Assembly (NCBI RefSeq): GCF_049243985.1
Contig: NC_135373.1
Location: 85,066,213-85,130,212, forward strand
Source of the DNA: Paroedura picta
Lineage: Eukaryota; Chordata; Lepidosauria; Squamata; Gekkonidae
Length of the DNA: 64,000 nt
Direction of reading: 5' to 3'
In this document: piece by piece, positions 10,404-20,030 of the stretch
Layout: the number at the start of each line of letters is the position of its first letter
Position numbering within the stretch: the first letter of the stretch is position 1
Translations under genes and position numbers: made by a program
Notes under the pieces: model-generated
Database searches by the model: none
What the model was told of the DNA's origin: nothing
The model's input: only the letters and a program-made list of their open reading frames with translations

Positions 10404-10584
10404 GATTGTTTATGCACTGGAGGTTTCATGTTGGGCTGCAGGCTGGAATTGTAGACATGGCAGGTTGCCCCACCTCTTCCTGGACCCACATGGGAGAGCA
10501 TTTGGCCCGGTGCACCTCATTCCCCCTCGATTTGTATTCTTGCATGGAAACTGGGACAGTGAATTTCCCAGTGCATAAACGGTC
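10404..10584. mobile_element. MITE with TTTATGCACTGG TIR, copy 1
   Basis: The left end is GATTGTTTATGCACTGG and the right end is the inverse CCAGTGCATAAACGGTC. Candidate 3-bp target duplication: ATA (10401-10403) and GTA (10585-10587). The interior (TTGGGCTGCAGGCTGGAATT, GGCAGGTTGCCCCACCTC) matches the second copy at 61766-61914. No coding capacity. Confidence 0.75.
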
Positions 10585-10679
10585 GTAGAGAGCCCCCTAC
10601 TCTCCAAAGAGGAGCCTGAGGCTGATCCACTGCTTTCTGCTGTCCATCAGTCTAGGAACCAGGGCTCATTGCGGCAATA

Positions 10680-10965
10680 AAGGTAAAGGTATCCCCTGTG
10701 CAAGCACCAGGTCATGTCTGACCCTTGGTGTGACGTCCTCTAGCGTTTTCATGGCAGACTAAATACGGGGTGGTTTGCCAGTGCCTTCCCCAGTCATTAC
10801 CGTTTACCCCACAGCAGCAAGCTGGGTACTCATTTTACCGACCTCGGAAGGATGGAACGCTGAGTCAACCTTGAGTCGGCTGCTGGGATTGAACTCCCAG
10901 CCTCATGGGCAGACAGCTTCAGACAGCATTTCTACTGCCTTACCACCCTGCGCCACAAGAGGCTT
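10680..10965 (-). mobile_element. Sauria SINE, full length
   Basis: On minus it begins with a tRNA-like head (GCCTCTTGTGGCGCAGGGTG, B-box GGGAGTTCAATCC), then GGCTCAAGGTTGACTCAGC, GGTAAAATGAGTACCCAGC, TTTGCCATGAAAACG-type text and GGTGCTTGCACAGGGGATAC, ending ACCTTTACCTTT. A 14-bp target duplication with two mismatches flanks it (TCATTGCGGCAATA at 10666-10679, TCACTGCAGCAATA at 10966-10979). Confidence 0.9.
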
Positions 10966-11212
10966 TCACTGCAGCAATATTTGGTTCCAACTCATGAACT
11001 TGCAGTTGCAGTTCCTTTTTGTGGGAGCCACCTTTGTTTGGACTGCTTCTAGCAGTGGGGGGCATTGATTCAATAAAAAGCACTATATTTGTTGTAAGCC
11101 TGGGTTCTACTGGCAACTTTTCTAGGTGTTAATCTGGCTTCCATTTTGGTTCCATTAGTGGGTTCCCCTTTGATGGTGGTTATGGGTCCTGTCAGTTTGG
11201 AGTTCTAAATAG

Positions 11213-12292
11213 TTAGGTGGATAGGGAATTGGTTAGAGAACCGCACTCAAAGAGTTGTTGTCAATGGTGTTTCATCAGACTGGAGAGAGGTGAGTAGCGG
11301 GGTACCTCAGGGCTCGGTGCTCGGCCCGGTACTTTTTAACATATTTATTAATGATCTAGATGAGGGGGTGGAGGGACTACTCATCAAGTTTGCAGATGAC
11401 ACCAAATTGGGAGGACTGGCAAATACTCCGGAAGATAGAGACAGAGTTCAACGAGATCTGAACACAATGGAAAAATGGGCAAATGAGAACAAGATGCAAT
11501 TTAATAAAGATAAGTGTAAAGTTCTGCATCTGGGTCAGAAAAATGAAAAGCATGCCTACTGGATGGGGGATACGCTTCTAGGTAGCACTGTGTGTGAACG
11601 AGACCTTGGGGTACTTGTGGATTGTAAACTAAACATGAGCAGGCAGTGTGATGCAGTGGTAAAAAAGGCAAATGCCATTTTGGGCTGTATCAACAGAGGC
11701 ATCACATCAAAATCGCAAGATGTCATAGTCCCATTGTATACGGCACTGGTCAGACCACACCTGGAGTACTGTGTGCAGTTCTGGAGGCCTCACTTCAAGA
11801 AGGACGTAGATAAAATTGAAAGGGTACAGAGGAGAGCGACGAAGATGATCTGGAGCCAAGGGACCAAGCCCTATGAAGATAGGTTGAGGGACTTGGGAAT
11901 GTTCAGCCTGGAGAAAAGGAGGTTGAGAGGGGACATGATAGCCCTCTTTAAGTATTTGAAAGGTTGTCACTTGGAGGAGGGCAGGATGCTGTTTCTGCTG
12001 GCTGCAGAGGAGAGGACACGCAGTAATGGGTTTAAACTTCAAGTACAACGATATAGGCTAGATATCAGGAAAAAGTTTTTCACAGTCAGAGTAGTTCAGC
12101 AGTGGAATAGGCTGCCTAAGGAGGTGGTGAGCTCCCCCTCACTGGAAGTCTTCAAGCAAAGGTTGGATACACACTTTTCTTGGATGCTTTAGGATGCTTA
12201 GGGCTAATCCTGCGTTGAGCAGGGGGTTGGACTAGATGGCCTGTATGGCCCCTTCCAACTCTATGATTCTATGATTCTTCTATGATTCTATA
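11213..12292 (+). mobile_element. CR1 LINE fragment C, best-preserved copy
   Basis: A 5'-truncated CR1 with an intact reading frame from RWIGNWLENRTQRVVV near 11215 through FADDTKLGG, the C-terminal RPHLEYCVQFW and RATKMIW segments and the end TRFSWML-like HFSWML stop at 12192. It ends with the 3' tail GGACTAGATGGCC and ATGATTCT repeats. The open frame and clean tail suggest this is the youngest CR1 here. It lacks the endonuclease and upstream RT and so cannot move. Confidence 0.9.
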
Positions 12293-12436
12293 AATGACAC
12301 TGCATAACTGTTGGAACTTGAATCAAATGCACTTTTGGATCAATCACTTAATGAAGCAATGGGAGACTCCATTCTGATTTCATGCACTGAAGCGCTCCAT
12401 CTTTGTTTTAAGCAATTTAATTGGATGTGTCAAACG

Positions 12437-13038
12437 GAGTATCGTATCCAGATCACAGGAGTTGATGGTACCGCTGTACTCCTCACTTGGAGTACTTTGT
12501 TCAGTTTTGGGCACCCCAGTTGAAGAAGGATGTAGACAAACTGGAGCGTGTCCAGAGGAGGGCAACAAAGATGGTGAGGGGTTTGGAGACCAAGACATAT
12601 GAAGAATGGTTGGGGGAGCTTGGTCTGTTTAGCCTAGAGAGGAGACGACTGAGAGGGGATCTGATAACCATCTTCAAGTATTTAAAAGTGTGCCATATGG
12701 AGTATGGAGCAGAATTGTTCTCTCTTGCTCCAGAGGGACAGACCAGAACGAATGGGATGGAATTAATTCAAAAGAAATTCCATGTAAACATCTGGAAGAA
12801 GTTCCTGACAGAGCAGTTTCTAAGTGGAACAGGCTTCTTCGGGAGGTGGTGGGTTCTCCATCTTTGGGAATTTTTAAACAGAGGCTAGATAGGCATCTGA
12901 AGGAGAGGTTGATTCTGTAAAGGCAAAGGGGTGGCAGATTACAGTAGATGAGTGATTGGGATGCGAGTGTACTACGTAGTGCAGGGGGTTGGACTAGATG
13001 ACTCATGAGGTCCCTTCCAAATCTGATTCTATGATATG
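12437..13038 (+). mobile_element. CR1 LINE fragment D, 3' end
   Basis: Encodes the end of CR1 ORF2 (VQFWAPQLKKDVDKLERVQR, RATKMVRGLET, FSLERRRLRGDLITIFKYLK) followed by the GGTTGGACTAGATGAC tail and GATTCTATGAT. It is frameshifted after about 12770. It belongs to a subfamily nearer to fragment B than to C. Confidence 0.85.
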
Positions 13039-14754
13039 AATGCCAGGATAAAGAGATTTATTTCTCTAGCTCCATATCTCCCCACATAGGGGAGTTCCAT
13101 CTGATAGGTGAATCTCTGGTGGGGGTCCAAACTAAGATTCCAATGGGTTCTGATAACATCAAATTAAGTTGGAAATAAGATAGCTTAAATTGCTGAAAAT
13201 GTCAACCGCCCTATTATCTATTAGCCTCCCTCCCCTCCCCTTCCTCTCCCTTCCTTTCCTTTCTCCAGACTATTGGCTTACTTGTAAGGACCCATTTTGG
13301 AAATATAATAAATTATTATTATGGAGGAGTGGACCTGACAGCATCTGACTTTTCTGGTAAGAGAGTGTCAGAATATTTATGGATAGTAAGCTACAGAGAG
13401 TTTTATTTGGGGAAGAGAGGGAGCTCAGCAGGGGTATAATACCCTAATATGCCCTTCTGGTCCACATTTTAGCTGGTTTCCACCTAGTTGCCCTGAACAG
13501 GCTGGTTCTGACCACTGGGAAATATGTTTGACATGCCTGTTTAAGAAGTTTCATCTTGTTACTGGACTGCACATTCACATTCTTCACAGAAGTTCACTTG
13601 AGCAACCATTACAGGTAAGTGCAACCCTGTTTTCTTTAGGAACTACCAGTTTCTTGATGCCGTATATGAACTGGAAGTATTTACTAAGATGCACCATTTG
13701 CTCAAGTCTATCAATGATAGATTGAATCCAGTACAGTAATAAAGAAGCCAACTTCTAAAAATTCTGTTTTGTTTCCTAAAGCATTAACAGCATCTGGCAG
13801 ATACAACTCTTGCCTCTGAAGTAGTTTGATGAAAATATCAATGTGTCTTTTTAATTTTTTTTGCCAAGACTTGTGCTTTATGTTTTGTCATTCTGAGTCA
13901 GAATTAACTCTGATATCCATGAAGGTGGCATATATCTCACTAATGTTATGCTTGAATGGCCGGACTGTTTCAGTCCTGTTCAACTATCTAGTTTTTAATG
14001 AATGTTTCATAGACAGATTGATGGTGTGTCTCTTCGATAAAAATGTAGAAAGTTCTTGGGTCACAGAGAAGAGGAATGACAAAACAGCAGTATTCACTAG
14101 ATAATGAGACAAAGAAGGCTCTTCTGTTCAAGTCAATTATTTTTTCTGTGTCATGTTTGAGCTGCTGTTATAAACTTCTGATATTGACTTCTATGTGAGT
14201 TTAAAAAGTCTGAAGTTTCCTACATGGCAGCCATCCAGGCTTTACTGAGTTCTTTCCTAAAACTTTGGAGCAAAGCAGGTTTGAGAAATATCAGAGAAAA
14301 GCACAAATGCACTACAATGCTGTGGGAAAGCAGCAAAAAACCCACTTCCCAACATCATTGAACCCATGATGGGATTATGTGTTTGGTACAGATTTTGATT
14401 AATTATATTCCCAACATATCTCTGGGAAACTCAGTGGAAATTTCAAGTCTGCATAGGGGAGCAGGGGAGGAATGACCAGTGAGACACTTTAGATCCAGAA
14501 CTTCCTGGAGTGGAGATTTAGGACTTTTTGTTTCATTTTTGCTTTGTTCACCATTATACAAAAAGAATTCCAGTGGAGAAATTCCTATACAACCTATGGA
14601 TTACTGTGCAGAAAGTTCAGAGAGATAACTTTCTAACAGCATCCGTTTGGATGTTATGGGAAACAGGATTCTTTGTTCATAGCCAGCAGGACTCTTTTGT
14701 TTTTCTTATGTGAAAGTAGGAAAGAGTACTGTGGGGAATAAGATGTGTACAATG
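13039..14754. other. Gene-free stretch, old repeat remnants
   Basis: No host exon or clear ORF is recognised. The text around 13040-13630 (a TC-rich tract at 13220-13270, then 13500-13620 ending ACAGGTAAGT) looks like part of an unclassified retroelement. Nothing definable is seen from 13640 to 14754. Confidence 0.4.
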
Positions 14755-15260
14755 TTATTTGTTTGTTTGTTTATTTCAATTTTTAGCCCGCCACTTCCAG
14801 CTGGCTTGCAATAAAACATAGTACAATAAAACCAGATAACCCCATTAAAAATCCAATTTCCAGATGGCAAACCACTGCTTGATACAACAACTCTCAGAGG
14901 CAGTCTGGGGTACGATGTTCAGAGCCAGGTGTAATTACCCCAGCCAGAGACGGGGCCCCAACTTGACTTTAGATTGGCCCCCACCATAGACCTGGTGGAA
15001 GAGCTCTGTTTTGTAGGCCCTTTGGAAAGCAGAAAGTTCTCTGAGGGCCTGCAGCTCCACCAGGAGCTCATTCTACCAGGAAGGGGACAGGACCGAAAAG
15101 TCCCTAGCCCTGGTCGAAGCCAGGTGAGCCTCCCTGGGGCCAGGAATGGTCAGTAAGGTAGAATCTGCTGCGCGTAAAGCCCTGCCGGGGACATAGGACA
15201 CCAGGCAGTCCCTCATGTATGTGGGTCCCAGACTGCGAAGGCCCAAGCAGACATTCACCT
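14755..15260 (-). mobile_element. Unclassified squamate interspersed repeat
   Basis: It starts at the left with (TTTG)n/TTTATTTC and text like TAGCCCGCCACTTCCAGCTG, then AACCCCATTAAAA, CCTGGTGGAAGAGCTCTG, TTGTAGGCCCT, GGTCGAAGCCAGG and CATGTATGTGGGTCCCAGAC. Related pieces occur at 9425-9480, 9780-9890, 29685-29790, 31103-31400, 33780-33980 and 38340-38460. The AT-rich left edge suggests the 3' tail of a minus-strand retroposon. The family is not known to me. Confidence 0.55.
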
Positions 15261-16184
15261 TTCTAAGTTCACTGAAGTCACTAGGCTTAGAAGGAAGTAA
15301 CTGCATTGTATGGCACTGCTAGCTAATCAAGAAGGCTGCTGTGCAACAGGTGCATTCCTCCCCCCTGATCTTTCGGCAGAGTAATTAAGAAATCGGTCTT
15401 TGCCACTGGAGAATGGCTTCCATTCTTCATTTGGGAAGGTCTTCACAGGTGCCACCATCCTCTCTCACCTTTGTGTATTTTTTGCCTACTGCCCATTATT
15501 GGATTTCTAAAATAGATGTTCACCTTCTCTAGTTATGTACTGGAATCTTGAACTAGGAGCTATATATGATTTGAAATTGCAGCACCATGGAGAAACAGTC
15601 TTCCTTTGCAATAGACAGCTGGGAGAAAGGGGCTGTGTATTTCCCCCATCGCCACAACCAACATTTAAAAAGAAATTTAGGACTTTTCAAGAAGGGGCAA
15701 ATAAGGAATTTGCATTTCTGTGCCATAAACTAAGATTGAATTCCATCCTGTATATCTGAATGCCATAGGATGTAACAAATGGCCACTTGCTTGGTTTGTC
15801 TTCATGGGGAGAACTATTGAGATAGCTCTCACAGTAACAGTTTCTAGACACACGAGAGCTAGTATCATGACTGCTGGACAAAACATCCATATTCAAATAC
15901 AGTGTACCTCTGAATGCCAAAGGCATTATATACCTTTTCAGACAAAGATTTTGCTATATTTGTGATGATGAGGCTACTTACGTTTATTAGATGGAGGTTT
16001 GATAATGCAGTCTTACACAAGTGTTCTTCTTGGTAAGAACAACTGAAGTACATGGAACTCACTTCCAAGTTAATTGACCTACAATGCTTCAGTTGAAATC
16101 AATAGGACATGTAGAGGGCTCTATTGACAGTAGAATCATCAACATCTTTAACAGCGTTCACTGTTAACATAACTGACTAAGGGC
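15261..16184. other. Gene-free stretch
   Basis: Short chance ORFs only. No splice-framed exon, tRNA or clear repeat is recognised between the repeat ending near 15260 and the GC-rich element that begins near 16185. Confidence 0.4.
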
Positions 16185-16409
16185 TAAGTGGGTGGGGAGC
16201 TCGGACATGCCATGCCCACTCCCACCCAGCCAGCCAGAGGCTCTCTGCCAGCATTGCCGGCAGTTTGCCCTTGGATACTCCCCAGGAAACATGTAAGTTC
16301 CCTGGAGATGGGGACCTCCATTCCCCTTGGCCCGGCTTCCCCTTGGCCCGGAGCCAGCAAACAGTGTGGGGGGACGGGGGTCTTTCCCTTGGGCCGGTTA
16401 GAGCCCACT

Positions 16410-16600
16410 TAGACTTTCTTTCCATTTAAAAATGGCAGAAATGTTCGTGGGGGGGGCAGGGAAGCCTACCTCTTCCCCCTCAGATTTTCCTTCCATTTAA
16501 AAATGGCAGCAAAGTCCGGGGGGGGGGGCAGGGAAGCCTCCCTTCTCCCCCTTGGACTTTCCTGCCATGTAAAAAAGAAAGAAAAGTGCATATGGGGGGG
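16410..16600. repeat. 71-72-bp tandem repeat, about 2.5 units
   Basis: CCATTTAAAAATGGCAG recurs near 16422 and 16493, with a diverged copy near 16565. Each is followed by a G tract, GGCAGGGAAGCCT and a CT-rich stretch. The core TTTAAAAATGG is itself near-palindromic. Confidence 0.7.
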
Positions 16601-16696
16601 AGGAAGCTGCTGCTGTTGCTGCCTTCGGACATCCGAGACAGCTCCTTTCTGGAGACTTTCCTCCTGACCAGTCTGCATAGTTGCCTTCATATTGAG

Positions 16697-16862
16697 AGGC
16701 AATGTGGTACAGTAGTTAAGAAGGGCAGCCAAGAATCTGGGGAGCTGCTCCTCCACAGCTGGGTGACCTTGGGTGAGTCACAGTTCTCTGGGGGCTGTTC
16801 TTGCACAGCAGTTCTCCGACTCAGCCCCACTTCTCTCACAAGGTGACTGTTGTCGGGGAGCC
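16697..16862 (+). mobile_element. tRNA-type SINE fragment, diverged
   Basis: GGCAATGTGGTACAGTAGTT then CAGCTGGGTGACCTTGGGTG and AAGGTGACTGTTGTCGGGGA match the head and centre of the tRNA-headed SINE, without its tail. It is older than the other copies. Confidence 0.55.
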
Positions 16863-16940
16863 ATGCCTCCTCCTCAACCCCTTCTAGTGCCCATTGTATC
16901 ACTTACAATGGGTTTTCCTGCTAGTGTAAATCTAAGATAA

Positions 16941-17870
16941 CTAGAAACTAAGCCCGCTGTGTTTTCAAGACAGCGGGCGCTAGGGGTGGGGAAGTGTTGC
17001 GGGGTGGATGCGCGACTTGGCAGAGGTGAGGCGGGGTACCGGAGGGCGGGGATAGCTCGGCCTGTGTGGCCGCGTTGTCGTTGTGTGGGCACAAGATGTT
17101 TGGAGCGGTCGCAGGAGAAACCTTGAGTGGGAGGCAGGAGATGGCGGGCGAGATGGTCGGTGGCGGCAGGCAGCAGAGGAGATATTGTGGCTGGGGCCGG
17201 GTGCTGCGTTGGCGTTGCGGGCGGCGCAGCGTGTTCCGGGACGCATCGACGCGGTGTCCGGCGCGCTGGGCACGGCTTGAGGGGTTTGGAGGGCGGTCGC
17301 TCGGGCGGTAGCGTGCGGCAGGCGGCTGGTGGTGGCTGCCGCGAGGAGCGGTCTCCGGAGGTAGGGAGGCCGGAGGCGTCCGCAGCGGTGTCGCGGCTGG
17401 CGGCATGGGCGGAGGTGCGGGGGAAGGGAACAGTGGCTGGGTCGTTGTGCGCTGCGTGGGCGTAGGCTCGGGGGCAGCGGCAGGTTGTGTCTCGCGTCGG
17501 TGGGGAGGCAGCGTGTTGGCGGGTGGGTCCGGGCTCATGTCGGCGGCAGTGAGCAACCTTCCGTGGCTGTGGCTAGTCAGGGAATGGCGGTCGGCCACCA
17601 GCGGCCGAGTTGGGGGGTGGATCGGGAGGTGCTTCACGCCTCCCGATTCGTGAGTCCGTCAACAAGGGCCCAATTGCGACCCGCGACCCGCGTGGCTCGT
17701 GATTGGTGCCTTGGCGGTGGACTGACACTCGGAGGGCCCAATCGGCAGGCGCTTTGCGCCTGCCAATTGGGCCCTCCGAGTGTCAGTCCAGGGGAAGGGG
17801 CCTATGGGCACCCTTCCTCATCACGGACAGGACCCGCCGCCATGGCCCTTAACGAATTATTTAATCTGAG
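16941..17870 (-). mobile_element. Helitron-like element H1, GC-rich
   Basis: Read on minus, the 3' end is the hairpin GCCCGCTGT / ACAGCGGGC, then 11 nt TTAGTTTCTAG, followed by T (plus: A before CTAG at 16941). The body is about 0.9 kb of very GC- and CpG-rich sequence with a large palindrome (17719-17789) towards its 5' end. The 5' boundary is estimated near 17870. It encodes no Rep/helicase, so it is non-autonomous. Its long ORFs on both strands come from base composition. Confidence 0.65.
17719..17789. repeat. 34-bp-arm palindrome in H1
   Basis: Arms of 34 bp (17719-17752 and 17756-17789) separated by TTT pair with a single mismatch. The outer part is GGACTGACACTCGGAGGGCC followed by CAATC; the inner part is GGCAGGCGC / GCGCCTGCC. 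The outer GGGCCCAATC is shared with the palindrome at 42120-42174, the inner part is not. Confidence 0.95.
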
Positions 17871-18306
17871 GAGCAGGTTAAAGATTGGATCAGCAGTTGT
17901 GGATTGGTAAGTAGCCAAAACCTTCCCTTAATCTGAAGTTTTTTTTTTAACCTAAAATATTAAAAAAAAATAAAATTGAGATTATTTTGTTTCTGCATAT
18001 TTTGTTTCTGTTTGTACTACCAGGAGCTCCTGATAAGCAGGATCCAATGTTTTCACAGGGGGACAGGCTTGTGTAGTTCCCTTGTTGCTGTTGCAATTGC
18101 CATTACAGTGCATCATCAATGGGGCTTCTAAACAGAAGCTATCTCTGTAGTTTTTCTGCCCCAGTCCCCAGCAAAAGCCATTCCCCTCACCCCTGGAATC
18201 AAAACAAACTGTAATGAGTTTGATATTTCTCTTCTTTGTAGTTCTAGTCTTTTCTTTCCCTTCATATGGTTCTTTATATTCTTTTTTATTTGTGTTGAAA
18301 TTATTA

Positions 18307-18525
18307 CCGTATTTGTCGGCGTATAAGACAACTGGGCGTATAAGACGACCCCCCAACATTTCCACTCAAAATATAGAGTTTGTTACATTACATTACAGTA
18401 CTATGGGCCACTATGGGCAGCTATGTCTATCCCAACTGAAGTGCATCCGGAGTATAGGACGACCCCCCCACTTGGAGGCATGTTTTTCAGGGGGGAAAAG
18501 TAGTCTTACACGCCAGCAAATACTG
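18307..18525. mobile_element. Tc1/mariner-like MITE, copy 2 (uninterrupted)
   Basis: The element is 219 bp with inverted ends CCGTATTTGTCGGCGTATAA and TTACACGCCAGCAAATACTG, flanked by TA at 18305-18306 and 18526-18527. It is close to copy 1 (8494-9000) minus the SINE. No transposase. Confidence 0.85.
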
Positions 18526-18735
18526 TAATTAAGAAGTAACTGATGAAAGCTATTCCCCCACCCCTATACCACAAGAGCCTTTCAGTTTTGTTTTTTAAAC
18601 CAGCCATTGAGTATTATTAGACATATCAGTGTTTCAAGTTCCCTGAATTTCTAGATTTCATTTTTTAAAGAGTAAGTCTGTAGACCCTTTTGTTGTCAAG
18701 ATTTGGTTTTCCTCTTATATTTTCATAACTAAAGA

Positions 18736-18831
18736 AGTCCTTCCTTCCTTCCTTCCTTCCTTCCTTCCTTCCTTCCTTCCTTCCTTCCTTCCTTCCTTCC
18801 TTCCTTCCTTCCTTCCTTCCTTCCTTCCTTC
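18736..18831. repeat. (TTCC)n microsatellite
   Basis: About 96 bp of near-perfect TTCC repeats. Confidence 0.95.
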
Positions 18832-18867
18832 TAATGCTAAGACGCTCATATAGAGATTGCATTGGGG

Positions 18868-19005
18868 GGTGTTAAGTGCCATCAGGTCATTTCTGATTTA
18901 TAGCAACCCTATGAATTAATGATCTCCAAAACATCTTATTGTTAACAGCCTTGCTCAGGTCTTGCAAACTGAGGGCTGTGGCTTCCTTGATTGAGTCAGT
19001 TATAT
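18868..19005 (-). mobile_element. RTE/Bov-B 3' fragment
   Basis: GTTAACAGCCTTGCTCAGG, CTTGCAAACTGAGGGCTGTG and TTGATTGAGTCA match the sequence at 60965-61022 of the longer Bov-B copy, in the same orientation. Confidence 0.7.
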
Positions 19006-19272
19006 AACTGTAATAGTATAAAAGGTAGTCAATTGCCAATGTGATGGAACTAGCCCACTTTTGCCTTGCAAGTCCAGTAATGCCTTGCCAACCCCTGATT
19101 CTGGGTGGTTGCCAATTCCAGGTGGTTGGTAAAAGGAACTCTCTCTAGGTAGCACACACTGCCACCAACTGGTTGTAGATCAGGGCCACGAATTAGGAGA
19201 ACCAGGACTCCTAACATCCCCTTTCTCTCCAGAGGCCTCGTCTCTGTGTCTCCACAAGCTCCTATTCCCATG

Positions 19273-19488
19273 GTCAGCAGGCAAGAGGAAGAGTTGGTTC
19301 TTATATGCTGCTTTTCTCTACCGGAAGGAGTCTCAGAGCAGCTTTCAATCGCTTTCCCTTTACTCTCCCCACAACAGACACCCTGTGAGGTAGGTGAGGC
19401 TGAAATAGACCAAGTGGAGTGGAGAATCAAACCTGGCTCACTAGATTAGAAGTCGATGTTCCTAACCACTACACCAAGACCCCTTCTT
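19273..19488 (-). mobile_element. tRNA-derived SINE
   Basis: Minus-strand copy of the (TTC)n SINE: GAGTTGGTTCTTATATGCTG at the left (3' side), CACAACAGACACCCTGTGAG in the centre, and TCCTAACCACTACACCAAG at the right (tRNA head). It lacks part of the middle. Confidence 0.8.
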
Positions 19489-19987
19489 CCTCTGGTCAGC
19501 CATAAAAATATCTTCCTGTCCCCTCCCAATGGAAACTCTCTCCTAAGTAGTCTGGGACGAAGAAACTTCCTCACCCTCATGTTTCAGGTGCCTGTTTCCT
19601 GGAAGGCCAATTCACACGTGAATGGAAGGTGAGAAAAGGATTAACCACTCTTCCCTTCTCTACCTAGCACACCTTTTGAAATAGAGGAGGGGAAATTTTG
19701 CCCCAGCCACTTTTTTAAAAGCATGCCTGTGGTATGGGCATGAAGAGGTTGCTGCAGCAGGAGGGGAAATGGCTACTGGATGGGCAGGACTGGGAGTTAG
19801 AACTTTCCCAACCACATTGCAACCATTCTATCTTTGCTGTGATCTTTCAAATAGCAGGTTTGGGCAAGACTGAAGAAAACCAAGGGAAATCCAGGGAGTT
19901 GCATTCTAGAACACAGTGGCAGGTGGGGGAGATTCTTGCTAGACTGTTGGAGGATGACAGTTGGTGAACACAAGTGTTGTTTTGTAC

Positions 19988-19995
19988 GCATAAAA
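19988..19995 (+). promoter_or_regulatory. TATA-like box upstream of CAP gene 2
   Basis: GCATAAAA lies about 40 bp before the chosen ATG. The distance would leave a 5' UTR of only about a dozen bases, so a further upstream promoter with a non-coding exon is also possible. Confidence 0.25.
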
Positions 19996-20030
19996 GTCTG
20001 GCATGTTCATGTCGGGGTGCTGGTACCAAG

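Larger units (their letters stand above)
16185..16924 (+). mobile_element. Helitron-like element H5
   Basis: The right end has the hairpin GCCCATTGTA / TACAATGGGT, followed by 11 nt TTTCCTGCTAG and then a T, the Helitron 3' rule (hairpin, CTRR end, insertion before T). The body holds a 71-72-bp tandem repeat (16410-16600) and a SINE-like piece (16697-16862). The left end is only estimated, from where GC-rich sequence starts. Confidence 0.55.

Noticed and set aside
16948-17653. ORFs of up to 229 codons in the GC-rich H1 block
   Set aside because: High GC removes stop codons by chance. The predicted proteins are Pro/Ala/Arg- or Gly-rich with no recognisable fold, and the block is a Helitron-like element.
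18665-18862. ORF with RKEG repeats
   Set aside because: Translation of a (TTCC)n microsatellite.
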